A DNA stretch of 64,000 nt from Rheum nobile (Eukaryota; Streptophyta; Magnoliopsida; Caryophyllales; Polygonaceae): positions 1,240,001-1,304,000 of the forward strand of contig WOAB01000893.1 of NCBI GenBank assembly GCA_027886185.1. The letters run 5' to 3'. Shown piece after piece: positions 1-9,724 of the stretch (its first letter is position 1; each line of letters opens with the position of its first letter). The notes below the pieces were generated by a model. The model saw nothing but the letters and a program-made list of their open reading frames with translations. It had not been told where the DNA came from and ran no database searches. The position numbers and the translations under genes were made by a program.

Positions 1-657
1 AGAAAAGACATAATCCAAAGGAACAGGGAATAGAGTTGTAACCTCACAATCAAATCATACGAAAGGCTTCAATTGTCGGACTAAGCAAAAGGGTGCTTAG
101 CTCCTCATAGTTCTTGGAAACAAATAAACTTCAAAGGAAAAAATGATGAATGGAAACAACGATGAATACTGAATGGTCTAGATGATGAATGAAGGCTATT
201 GGAACTAGGTTTTTAAATCAAACCTAAAACCAAAGATCACAAACATAATCTAAACGGAAACAAAATAACCTAAACGGAATAAAGAAATAAAAATAAAAAT
301 CGGAAAAGGTAAAATAACAAAACTTCGGAAAATCCTCACGGGCTCGCTCCCGTGTGATTCCGCGATCGCGGAAAGAATTCCGCGGTCGCGGAAAATGGAA
401 ATTTGCTCTCGAAGTGTCGACTTCTCCGCGATCGGCCACTCTTCACCCGTGGTCGCGGCTACGCCCTTCTTCTCACTTCGTGTGGCTTCTTCCTTCTATC
501 TTCCTTGGTCTCCTCAGGTGGTCTACTCCTCGTCTTCTGGATGTCTTCATTTAAGCTTCTCCAGACCACCAAATCCACACTTCTTCTCCTCAACTCCATA
601 CTCCACAGTTGTGCTCTAAATCCATACAAATGGCACCCTAAACACCGGTAACAACTC
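1..657. other. Non-coding stretch with paired palindromes
   Basis: I see no convincing gene here. The short open frames have biased composition and no recognisable domain. The one structured element is a pair of 16-bp palindromes, listed separately. The stretch may be the flank of a degraded retroelement, because a copia gag remnant follows directly, but no LTR boundary could be placed. Confidence 0.5.
358..393. repeat. Two 16-bp GC-rich palindromes
   Basis: Positions 358-373 read TTCCGCGATCGCGGAA, a perfect palindrome. Positions 378-393 read TTCCGCGGTCGCGGAA, which differs by one base in the centre. The spacing is 20 bp. A half-site-like CCGCGATCGG follows near 423. The function is unknown, and the GC content stands out from the AT-rich flanks. 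Confidence 0.7.
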
Positions 658-867
658 CTAGATAAGCATTACAAAGTAGAGCTGATCATGGTGACGGAGG
701 AATACAATGACTTTCGCCTTCTCTTGTGGCGTGGTATTATTATTTTCCACAATCATTTTCTCAAGGCCATTTGCCTTGAGGTGAACTAAGGCATCAACCC
801 TCCATTCAAGGTATTTGTGGCCTGATAACTCAAGGATGCCAAATTCTCTCTTAGTGATGCTTGCCAT
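658..867 (-). pseudogene. Ty1/copia gag N-terminal fragment
   Basis: This 69-codon open frame starts at an ATG (867 on the minus strand). It reads MASITKREFGILELSG followed by YLEWRVDALVHLKANGLE and ends in QEKAKVIVFLRHH. That pattern (start with TKREF, then L-SG-x-YL-W, then A-x-V-FLRHH) is the N-terminus of a common plant copia Gag (DUF4219/UBN2 type). Such Gag proteins form the virus-like particle and are normally several hundred residues long, so this is a truncated remnant. No protease, integrase or reverse transcriptase follows at lower coordinates. I infer a dead element. Family membership is recognised by eye only. Confidence 0.55.
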
Positions 868-2035
868 TTAATTACTACAAATAAGAAGTTGTAAAATATA
901 AATTAATTAACATGTTCAACATTATGCATGTATGATTTATGAGTCATGTATGAAATGATATGGCCGAAAAATTGTTAAAGTCATGTCATATTACCTTTTT
1001 ATATCAACATAGGTATGTAGATAGCATGTGTATAGCATGTAAATAGACTTTATATAAAGAATGCTTATAGTATGCAAATAAAAGGAGTGAATTAGAATAG
1101 TGATCATACTGTATAGATATAATGCAAGTAAGAAATCATACGAATATAATTTTGGTGAGAAAAATTAAAACTCGACTGTTTCTTTTACCCCTTTTATTTA
1201 TGGTCACCCGTTATTACCCTTTTTCACCGGCCTTATCTTCTCCTTCTCATCTCCATTTTCGATCTCCCCTGTCGTTTTCTTTCAACCATTTTCATGGCTC
1301 ACGATGAGATTTTTCGTCGCTATAAAGCTAGTAATGATCAGTTCTTGATCAAGCTTTTATTTTGCCTTGTTATTATTATGATTATCAATATCATCCTCAT
1401 CATCTTGTTTGGAAAAACGTTCTCACAGTTCAAGTGGTGAAATCAAGGATTCAGCGAAGAGGATTCGAGGCTAGACATCAAAAGAAGTAAGCAAATCTAG
1501 TAGTCTGTTTGTACCTTGTATGAATCTAGATATTTTGTTTCCATTTTTAGTAAAAATGTTTCAGATCTAGGAAGACAAATCGAGTTTCTATTGTAGAGGA
1601 TCCCAAATTTGGGCAACTACAAAGTATACTCCTCAAATCGATTTTGAAATAATCTTCTTGCATGATCAAACGAATGTAATGGTGGAGATTTGTACCTTGA
1701 TAATTCCCGAAGCTCAAGTGGTAACTTGAGACTCGTGCTGATAACGTATTATGAAGTGATTAAGGCAATATCACTTAAACCTTTATAATGAAATACTTAG
1801 AACAACTTTAAGTATTAGAAGAGTGGGAGAGAGATCAAGAACTTTAGAGATGTATTCTTGCTCTTTGTCGGTACATCATTCACAATGGTTAAAAAAATCT
1901 CTTTATAGGTCAATGGTAGCATACAACTTTGACTAATAACCTTGATTAAAACATAAAAAGAATGTGGTGAAGAAGGTGAATATTTCACCATTATTATTTA
2001 TCTATAATAATCTATCTAGATTGTCAAATTTAAAC
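868..2035. other. AT-rich non-coding stretch, possible copia leader/LTR remnant
   Basis: No gene is visible. A motif around 1735-1755 (actcgtgctgataacgtatta) resembles the reverse complement of a copia primer-binding region of the TATCAGCACGAG type. With the minus-strand gag remnant at 658-867, this suggests a copia 5' leader and LTR lying on the minus strand. No LTR boundary or second LTR could be identified. Confidence 0.35.
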
Positions 2036-2175
2036 TTGTATTCATACTTTTTTTTGGGTTAAAAAAAATTAGAGTGATGAGATAGTGCCCTAATCCAAGG
2101 GGAGGGAAGACCAAATCAAACAGAGACCTTGCCATGCTCCAGTAGACCAACGCCTTGAAGTTTGTATTCATACTT
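2036..2175 (-). mobile_element. SINE with 14-bp target-site duplication
   Basis: A roughly 112-bp insert (2050-2161) is flanked by perfect copies of TTGTATTCATACTT (2036-2049 and 2162-2175). Read on the minus strand, it begins with a tRNA-like stretch. This includes TTGGTCTACTGG, similar to a pol III A box, and a weaker B-box-like TTTGATTTGG. It ends in A-rich sequence (poly-T on the plus strand at about 2050-2055). Short length, an A-rich tail and a long perfect TSD are the hallmarks of target-primed SINE insertion. The pol III boxes are diverged, so the family is not named. Confidence 0.75.
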
Positions 2176-2290
2176 AATTAATCATAAGTAAACATGTTCT
2201 TAACAAATTCCAATTAATCATAATTTTTTCCCGACTTCTGTTCACCGTTTCGGTAGTAGTATAGTATAGGATGCTTTGCTTAGTACGGTT

Positions 2291-2756
2291 CTTTTTTTTT
2301 CCAGAAAATAAGGCTATGCCTCTGCGATAGATATTATTAATTTAAGAAGAAGAAAGAACATCCACAAGGGGGAGTACATCAGCATCAAGTAAATCTAAAA
2401 TAGAAACACGAGGAATGGAAAATTCAGTGAAAGGGGTGCCCAAAGAGAGGGCTAAATTTGCCAAAGAATCAGCAACCTTATTGGCCTTCGTTCGGATATG
2501 CGTGACCTGAACCTCCCATGCAAGAGACGAGATCAAGCGTCGACATCAATCAATAAGGTAAAAATTAGGAAGACAGTAGGATGAAATGAAGAGACAAGCG
2601 ATCAAGCTTGGAGAGAATCAGTTTGAAGAATGACGCGGGAGAACCCTGAAGTCGAAGCCATCATCAAGCCATGAAAGATGGCCCATAGCTCAGCTGTCAG
2701 AGCACCACATGAGCCACAAGAGAAGGCGTGAGACTTTAAGAAAGCGCCATTGGAAT
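2291..2756 (-). mobile_element. LINE-1 fragment: RNase H C-terminal part and poly(A) end
   Basis: On the minus strand, open frames at 2802-2602 and 2536-2342 encode the C-terminal half of the RNase H-like domain that ends plant LINE ORF2. Visible blocks are GALTAELWAIFHGL, VILQTDSLQA and THIRTKANKVADSLANLA. A frameshift separates the two halves. Plus-strand T's at 2292-2300 are the poly(A) tail, marking the element's 3' end. The domain's N-terminal half lies about 15.8 kb away at 18534-18710, because gypsy-1 inserted between the two. The bases 2752-2756 (ggaat) are one copy of the gypsy-1 target duplication. Confidence 0.85.
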
Positions 2757-3460
2757 TGTTGAATTCTGGTTCAACGCTCGTGAAGACGCCAAAGATCAAC
2801 ACACCTTTGGCCCAGATTTCTCTGAGATTTGTATTTTTCGGGGATGTCCTCTACAACTTTTTGGCTACTGGCTTCGCGTGAGGTGAGCTCTCGGACTCCT
2901 GACTTCAACTCTGGCGCTGGTGCTTCTCCTCCTTACTTATCCAGATCGCCGATCGTGGTTCCTAAGCTCCGACAGCCTTCTTGAACGTTGGATTCACCTG
3001 AAAACACCTCGGAGATGGCTTCCCCGGGGGTGGGCTCTCTGACGCTCAAGTCAGTGAAGGTTCACGATCAAGGAAAAAATGAAGGAGAAGCTCAAAGATG
3101 CATAAAACCGAATCAAAACTACCACGAATCTCGCTTTTTTCACTATGATTTTCTGGTGTTTGTTGCTTAGAAGAAGAACAAAGAGCAGCCAATTGAGTGC
3201 TCTTGCTCTCTTTCTCTCTCCTCTAACCGAATTCCTCTCAAAAGTGCCAAAAAAGATCCCCTTCTCTCTCCAAAATGGGGGGTATTTATAGAGGTGGTCC
3301 TCCCCTTCTCAAAATGCCACATGTCACTCCTGCTCATGGGCTTCTTCCTTCTCTACATGGGCCTTCTTCTTACTCGACGCGGCCCACGAACATGTCAAGG
3401 CCCGAATGCTAGCGTCTGGGTCTTCGAGTGCCTTTGTCTTGTTGGAATCTGACCCCCATA
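2757..3460 (-). repeat. Gypsy-1 3' LTR
   Basis: This 704-bp LTR matches 12421-13004 joined to 18411-18533 (707 bp). A TATA-like box (minus-strand CTATAAATA, plus near 3290) sits in both copies. On the minus strand it is preceded by a G-rich polypurine tract (complement of gccaaccccccaagct, 3461-3476). Many single-base and small indel differences from the other copy are visible by eye, consistent with an old insertion. Confidence 0.9.
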
Positions 3461-3731
3461 GCCAACCCCCCAAGCTCTTCGTAAAACAAAGCATGAGCGA
3501 AGGCTTGGTTTACAATACCTGCTGTAGTTTTGCTAAGATTGCTACGCTTATGACTTCTTTACTGTGTGCACTCGTGAACATGTCTTGTGGAGTCACGTCT
3601 GGGCTGCATTTCACTTTTCTCGGGTCTTTTAATTTCAAATTTGTTCCCTTGTTTTGACTTTTGCCGCGCGTCATGCTTGGTTTTCGCCACGTGGTAGGGC
3701 GTGGTTTCATCTCCCGCTATTACTCTAGGGG

Positions 3732-3741
3732 TCTATAAAAA
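3732..3741 (+). promoter_or_regulatory. TATA box of the antisense gene in gypsy-1
   Basis: TCTATAAAAA lies in the internal region on the strand opposite to gypsy-1 pol. It is followed about 30 bp later by pyrimidine-rich sequence (ttcttctccatcactgtttctcc) typical of a plant start site. The first plausible donor (atag/gtagag) is near 3882. It fits a promoter for the spliced antisense ORF at 4590-6699. Confidence 0.5.
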
Positions 3742-4163
3742 CCTTTCCTTGCAACTTATTCTTCTCCATCACTGTTTCTCCACTTCTTTTCACCGACATC
3801 TCTCAGAACTTCTCGCTATCGGGATCCCTGGTGGCCTCCTCTTTTCAGTCTCGCATTTTCGACGACTTGCACTCTTCAATAGGTAGAGATTCTCTTTTCC
3901 CTCTTTTTTACTCTTTGATCCTTCTCCTTTCAATTTCCTTCGAATGAGAAAAAATTGCGTGGTGTGATTTTTGGCAAATTTCCGCTTGATTTTTTTAGAA
4001 TTTCGGCGCAACTGAGAGCACCGCCGAAGACACACTGCAATTAAAGGTATTCACTCTGACTGTTATCTTTGTGGAAGTCTTTCGACTTCGTTTTTTCCGT
4101 TCTTTTGATGCTCTCGCCTGTTTTCTGTGTTCAAGGGTTTGCAGTGGGGCGAAAAACTCCTTT

Positions 4164-4194
<31 letters not shown>
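4164..4194 (+). repeat. (CT)n microsatellite
   Basis: About 15 CT units lie in the leader of the antisense gene. CT-rich tracts are common in plant 5' leaders. Confidence 0.85.
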
Positions 4195-4199
<5 letters not shown>

Positions 4200-4296
4200 A
4201 GTTGCGCTTGTTTTCCTTACTTCGACTTTTACTCTTAATCCCTTTTAGTCTCACCTTTGGGCATACTGTTGGTTTTTCTTTTTTGATTAATGTTGC

Positions 4297-4591
4297 GTAG
4301 GAACTAGGACTGAGCACAGGCTGAGAAAACCGAACCTGAACCCGAATCCACATGACTTCGGTTCGGGTTTTGGTATGAATTTATTAGGATTTCGGGTTCG
4401 GTTCGGTTCGGGTTCGGGTTCGGTTTTTAGTGTGTTTTTATGTACGAATGCTGCTTTGGCTTGAACCCGAACCGAACCCAAACATTCGGTTCGGTCTTCG
4501 GTCCTATTGTTTTAGGGTTTTGGGTTTTGGGCTTTTCGGGTTCGGGTCGGTTCGGGTCGGGTTTAGGCCCATGCTCAGCCCTAGTAGGAAC
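4297..4591. mobile_element. hAT-type MITE with GGTTCGG-rich interior, TSD GTAGGAAC
   Basis: The element spans 4305-4583 (279 bp) between perfect 8-bp duplications GTAGGAAC (4297-4304 and 4584-4591). Its ends are inverted: the left is TAGGACTGAGCACAGG and the reverse complement of the right is TAGGGCTGAGCATGGG. An 8-bp TSD with TAGGG/CAGGG-type short TIRs is characteristic of hAT elements. The interior is an imperfect inverted arrangement of GGTTCGG-like repeats on both strands. It has no coding capacity. It landed on a candidate 3' splice site (gtag/gaac) of the antisense gene and duplicated it. Confidence 0.9.
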
Positions 4592-6699
4592 TAGCCAATT
4601 GCGTGGAATAAGATGAATTTCAAACATCAAGTGACCGAATCAAAAGGTTCTAGTGAGCGAACTCGCTCTCCTTCCCCAAAAGCTTGCCCCAGAAAACGAT
4701 TGATTCTCCTAGAGGCCTGTTATAAAGCTAAACATGATCGTGCCTCGCGGAGTATTGACGATGACCTTCGCGAGGAAGCGTCCCCGTCACCTTCCCCTCC
4801 GCGAGCACTGCCAGAAGTTATAAGGACCTAGATCTTGACAAAACGGGTCAGGCGATCGCGTTTCTTGAAGGATGCGGTGTTTCAGGAAGATAGAGGAGAT
4901 GAGAGCCCCTCTACTCTCAAGTTTCTGGAAGGGATAGCGGGGTCGTATCCTTTTTCGGAGGGATCCATACTGGCTCTCCCCGAAGAGCGTTCGCGATCCT
5001 TGCATCATTATCCGAACTTTATAGCGGTAAGCTTACCTGCCCTAGCAACGGGGTTTCGCGTACCCATTCATCCTCTCTTTCGGGATATATTAAACGCCCT
5101 GGGTACCAGCCCCATCCAACTACACCCGAACTCCTGAAGGAACTTCTATTGTCTACTCTATCATTGCCGTAAGCTGAAGGTGGAGCCGACTTTGGAGGTG
5201 GTGAGGGCTCTGTTCTCCGCGCGTGACCTGACAGAGGGGTATTGGTCGTGGAAAGCTGAGTACCGTCAGAAAGTCAACAAGCCGACTAACCTGGGCACGC
5301 GGAGGAACAAGTGGTTCTTGCTTAGGATCTCGGGCGATTTAGGAGTCAATACACGCCCCGGGAGGGCTCTTCATTTCTCTTGTGTTGCATCAGGCTCGAA
5401 GAAACAAGATAAGAAGCGGGAGAAAAAGGCTTTGATAGCTAAGTTCGACGCCCCTTATCAGACCATGTTTAGGATCGCACGGACATGTCTTATGAGTTCT
5501 TTGCGGAGGTAATCCTCTACCCATATCTGTTTTTTTTCAATTTTGGCTAACTTGCTTTTTTTTCACCTTTCAGATTCTTTTCCCGCGAAGATGCTTGACA
5601 GTCTAGACGACCTGAATGACTTGGTGATTACAGGGGATGAAAATCCTAAAGGTTATATGGATCAGGGGATGGACCAGGCCTTGCAAGGCTCTCCCATTTC
5701 CATAGAAGAGCAAGAGGACCCAAGAAGCCCCGTGAAGGAGGTGGACGAAGGTGCCGGGGAGCATGCGGTTGTGGCTGCCAGGGAGAAACCTGCCTCTGTC
5801 GTAGAGTTGGATGACAGCCCCGACCGACCTCTGGCCTCCTTGAAGAAAAAGTCCTTGCATGTAAAAAAGCCTGAAGTCCCCGCCACTATTCCAGCAGGCC
5901 CTCTGAGCTCCGCGTATCAGGGCCTGAGCCTCGTACGTTTTCCTCCATCCCCTTAGTTTTTCTTTTTGTCTTTCTTTCTATTTTTGCTTATGTAATCATT
6001 TTGTTCTCTTCTTGACATTGCTCTTTTCTTATTTTTTGCAGATTGGAAGATACTACCGTGAGGCTATGGCTTCGATTGATCAGCCAGCATGTTGAGGAGT
6101 CGAGCAAGGACATGCTAGAATTTGGTGCTTGTAGGAAGAAGCTGGCAACTCTTACAGAGGAGAACTCACTGATGAAGTGCGAGAGAGCTACTCTCGTGGA
6201 GGAGAGGGACGCGATGGCAAAGGAGCTTGAGGAGATTTGAGGACTTGAGAAGGAGAACGAAAAGTTAAAAAAGCAGGTGCTTACTCTTATTGAGGATTGC
6301 AAGAGTGCCAAGCGGGAGGCCGTGGAGGAGTACGTGGGCGGCTACCGTTTCAAGGCTCGTTGTGATTACCTTTCTGGAGCCGTGTATTGTTATGGTGGAG
6401 CTGTGGGCATTAAGCAGATGACCATTCATCACGGGGTGGCTCCTATTAGATTTGTTCCAAGGGAAACTCATGGGCTAACTCCTAAAGAAAGGCCTCCCTA
6501 CCCGATTCCTCCCATCGGGGCGGTCAAGGAAGATTACGACGAGGTCTTAGAGGCTTGGACAATGCGTACCCTGAAGGAAGGCAAGCCCCTCGTGATGGAC
6601 GCAACTCCAACTGCCTCGACACCTCTTTTTGGTTTTAAGCGCCCTCGAGAGGGACCTCCGCGGGAACAGACCCCTAGTGCTTCCACTCATCAATCTTAG
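4590..6699 (+). pseudogene. Spliced antisense ORF (aORF) in the 3' region of gypsy-1
   Basis: A single frame runs from ATG 4613 to 5512 with two in-frame stops (4829-4831 TAG, 5135-5137 TGA). It contains the block GFRVPIHPLFRDIL then QLHPNS, then YWSWKAEYRQK and RRNKWFLLRISGD. This resembles the antisense ORFs reported between pol and the 3' LTR of some Tat-clade elements. Probable introns are about 5511-5572 (ends tttcag) and 5931-6041 (ends ttgcag). An acidic linker follows (5591-5930), then a coiled-coil exon (6100-6300, KKLATLTEENSLMKCER and LEKENEKLKKQ), which has a stop at 6238-6240. A conserved-looking tail ends at 6699. The product is not known. Frameshifts show decay. Confidence 0.65.
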
Positions 6700-7135
6700 T
6701 TTGGCATTTCCCTCTTAGCCTTCGCAACTCTTTTTACATGTAATGCTTAACTTGATCATGTGACATTTTGTCTTTTTGTTGGTGCTCTGGTTTTTCTTAA
6801 ATAATGTCTCTCGCGAACGTGATGATGTAATGCACTTATGTGTTTTGCCTTAACTTTTTTATGTTAATCTTGCATTTTCTTGCTTTCCTTCGCGTAGTTT
6901 GAACATATGCATTATTTTGCTGCATTTGCTTAAATGTGATTTGACTGGCTTTGACCAGCAATCCATCTAACGAGTAGCCTGCGTGTTTAGGGTTTGACTT
7001 TTGCCCATCATTAAATGATGTGTCTTTTCCACTTATTTTCCTTGCGGTTTCCAATATTTCCTCTTCCATTTTGCGCGGCAAAAAACTGCCATTAAGGGGC
7101 AGTTAATGACTTTTCCCTCTTCTTCCTTCGTTCCT

Positions 7136-7144
7136 CTATAAATA
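7136..7144 (+). promoter_or_regulatory. TATA box of the second antisense ORF in gypsy-1
   Basis: CTATAAATA is followed by a pyrimidine-rich leader (cgccgtttctcttttcacctctctctttgc). It lies about 100 bp upstream of the ATG at 7238, a normal plant promoter layout. Confidence 0.55.
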
Positions 7145-7237
7145 CTGATCCTTCGCCGTTTCTCTTTTCACCTCTCTCTTTGCTTCTTCTCTCTTGCTTT
7201 TTTGTTTGCTTTCTTTTGCTTTCCGAATCTTGCCAAG

Positions 7238-7540
7238 ATGGTTAGGCTGGTGATCGTGGTTCATTATGACGGCCGCTTTGTTTGTCAACGTGGTGATTGC
7301 CGGATAGTTTCTGTCCACCGTTACGATGGCGGTTTTTTCTGGACCATGGACGTGGGCCAAGTGGGAGAGGAAGTGAGGGAGTTCGATCTGGAGGTTATGC
7401 GCACCTTTGTCTTTCCAGGCGCGGTTAGGCTTGGTGTGGGTTGTATGTTCTTCTTCCCCAAGCCGGAGGCTATGGGGCAACGTCTTCGCGAGGTGAAGGA
7501 CAACAGGGACACTGCTCTTATTGTGAAGCTGGGAAAATAG
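7238..7540 (+). CDS. Small ORF of unknown function inside gypsy-1, antisense to pol
   Basis: ATG 7238 opens a 100-codon frame (an upstream in-frame TTG at 7202 is not a credible start). It begins MVRLVIVVHYDGRFVCQRG, continues with HRYDGGFFWTMDVGQVGEEV and ends DNRDTALIVKLGK. The arrangement (hydrophobic strand, HYDGRF, YDGG, an acidic helix, then FFFPKPE and a D-rich end) is weakly reminiscent of the PB1-like N-terminal domain of MULE transposases. I would not assert that without a profile search. It has a clean TATA box and leader and no internal stop. It is antisense to gypsy-1 pol, about 0.5 kb downstream of the spliced aORF and on the same strand. Confidence 0.45.
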   Translation: MVRLVIVVHYDGRFVCQRGDCRIVSVHRYDGGFFWTMDVGQVGEEVREFDLEVMRTFVFPGAVRLGVGCMFFFPKPEAMGQRLREVKDNRDTALIVKLGK

Positions 7541-8235
7541 GGGCCTATGCACATCTACACCTAGGGGCATCCGCCACCAAGGTTTTGTGCCCATAGCCTT
7601 CGCACTGTTGGACTTTAGGGTCTTCTTGCATTTTAATCGCGTATAACCCTCTCCCTCCCCCCTTCCTTCTTTTAGTTTGCGAACTAGAAGAGGAATGGAA
7701 GAGAGGATTGTAAAGGGGGCACTTTTGTTCTAGTTTTGCGGATAATATATGTCAGCCATCGTAAGGGCTCTTTTGTAATTAGGGTCACGCACATGTTTGT
7801 GTAAACAAGTGCTTAGTAAGCTTGCATTGTAAGGAAAAAACAATGTATTTACATAGTCTTTTGATATGGAAATGAAAAAAGTACAAAATGTTTCAACCTT
7901 CTCTATTCTTCGCGTTCATTTCCTTTCGTTTCAAAGTTCTTTGCTCACGATCGATTGCTTGCCACTGCTCCTCGAAGGTGTACCTGATTAATTTTGTTTT
8001 CAATGTAATTAGGCAAGGATTTGGCAAACCAAGCATTGCAAATAACGGAATTGCATAGGCCATATACCTCATCGTTACTTTGATTCTTGCTCGCGATGAT
8101 TTCCTTCGTATTGCTTTATTGTACTCGCGCTTCTTCCCAGTATTGCTTCGCGAGCTTTGCTCGTGTAACTTGCTTTATATCTCATAACACGCGCTTATGT
8201 CTTGCTCTTGCAACTTGCTTTTACGTATTGCTCAT
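7541..8235 (+). other. Non-coding internal region of gypsy-1
   Basis: There is no supported gene. From about 8080 the plus strand becomes rich in TTGCTT/ATTGCT words, which lead into the 13-bp tandem array at 8236 and continue to about 8560. The stretch belongs to the long 3' internal region of gypsy-1. Confidence 0.6.
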
Positions 8236-8340
8236 CAGACTTGCTTCTCAGACTTGCTTTTCAAACTTGCTTTTCAGACTTGCTTTTCAAACTCGCTTTA
8301 CAGATTTGCTTTTCAAACTTGCTTTTCAGACTTGCTTTCC
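8236..8340 (+). repeat. 13-bp tandem repeat, about eight units
   Basis: Units read (A/C)AGACTTGCTTTTC or AAACTTGCTTTTC with period 13. About eight units run without interruption from 8236 to 8340, the last few diverged. Because 13 is not a multiple of three, any translation repeats only every 39 bp. It sits just beyond the integrase stop of gypsy-1. Confidence 0.8.
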
Positions 8341-8618
8341 TACACATTGCACACAGAATTGCTTTTAGGGCTTTGCTTAATCTCATGTCGCGTATTATAT
8401 ATTGCTCAAACATATCGCTCAATCGTATTGCTTTAATGTATTGCTCGTTCGTATACCTTGCCCTTGTGTGTTGCCTAGCCTCAGGCTCACATTTCAACAG
8501 CATTGATTTCATGTATTGCAGGATGTTGCCTACACAATATTGCTCGCGAAGTTATTGCTTGCCATGCTCGCGATTTCGGAGAGAGAGTTTTAGAGTACAT
8601 ACCTGAGGCGTGATTGTT

Positions 8619-9724
8619 TTAGGGATAGTATTTGCGGAGCCTCATTATGTTCCAGGAGTTTGGAACTATGTTGCTCGCATGATCTTTGAGGCGATAAGCC
8701 CTCGGTGCCACTTCGCATACGACGATGAATGGTCCTTCCCATCTCAGGTCTAGTTTTCCGCCTTCAGTCTTTCTCAGCACGAGATCACCCTTCATGAAGC
8801 TTCGTGGTCTTACGCGCTTGTTATAATATGCCGCGATGCGCCACTTGTACTCGCTCTTGCGTATCTCAATCATTTCTCGTGTTTCCTCTCTAAGCTGTAT
8901 CTCGAGCTGTAGCTTCTCGGAATTTTCCTCTACATCATAATGCAGGAGTCTTTCATTTGGGAAGAGGTGTTCCACGGGTACCACTGCTTCCACACCATAT
9001 GTCAGCGCAAACGGAGTTTCTCCTGTGCCTCTCTTGGAGGTTGTTCGGTTTGCCCATAGCACTAGAGGAAGAACTTCGGCCCATCGGCCTTGTGCCCACG
9101 TGAGTCTCCTTTTGAGATCGTAGAGGATCCTTTGGTTTGCACTTTCAACTTGGCCATTCAACGAGGATGAGACACTGACGCGAAGCATAGTCTAATGCCG
9201 AGACCTTTGCAAAAGCTGACCAACTTCTCTGTGTTAAACTGAGGTCCGCGGTCGGTCACGATATCTTGGGGTAGGCCAAACCGGCAAATGATGTTCTGCC
9301 ATATGAATTTCTTCACTTGTTCCACAGTCGTGGTGGCTAGTGGCACAACTTCAACCCACTTGGTGAAATAGTCTATGGCAACCAATATATATTGAAGCTG
9401 ATTTGGAGCACGTGGGAAAGATCCGAGAAGGTCCATGCCCCATCTCGCGAAAGGACAGGGGGCACTGATGACCTGCATTTCAACTCCGGGTTGGTGCGAA
9501 GCTAGGGCATGGAGCTGGCATGCTTTGCATATCTGAGCTACGTGTGTGGCATCCTCTTTCATCATTGGCCAAAAATACCCAGCTCTCAGGGCCTTATAAA
9601 CAAGAGATCGCCATCCGGCGTGACCGCCACACAAACCTCCGTGTATTTCCAGCATTAGGCTATTACCATCCGCGAGAGTCATGCACTTGAGCCCCGCCAT
9701 CATGTATCCTTTCTTGTACAGAAT
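8619..9724 (-). pseudogene. Gypsy-1 integrase region, frameshifted
   Basis: Integrase inserts reverse-transcribed DNA into the host chromosome. Minus frame 9703-9158 holds the zinc-binding HHCC block (ending ICKACQLHA), then WGMDLLGSFPRAP with the first catalytic Asp, and IVTDRGPQFNTEK with the second. The catalytic Glu (GQVESANQRIL) is in another frame (9188-8619), so a frameshift lies at about 9160-9190. The C-terminal block GDLVLRK then WEGPFIVVCEV ends at RLRKYYP. This segment is in frame with the RT/RNase H frame upstream; only a TGA at 9725-9727 (likely from TGG) separates them. Confidence 0.88.

Noticed and set aside
4320..4580. GGTTCGG repeats as telomere-like or interstitial telomeric DNA
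   Set aside because: The plant telomere unit is TTTAGGG. These repeats lie wholly inside an element with TIRs and an 8-bp TSD, so they are MITE interior.
8236..8340. 13-bp tandem array as a CRISPR-like array
   Set aside because: Units are head to tail with no unique spacers, and the window is a plant nuclear genome.
8087..8606. Cys/Phe-rich ORFs on the plus strand over the 13-bp array
   Set aside because: They are translations of the tandem repeat and TTGCTT-rich flank in three frames, with no independent evidence of coding.
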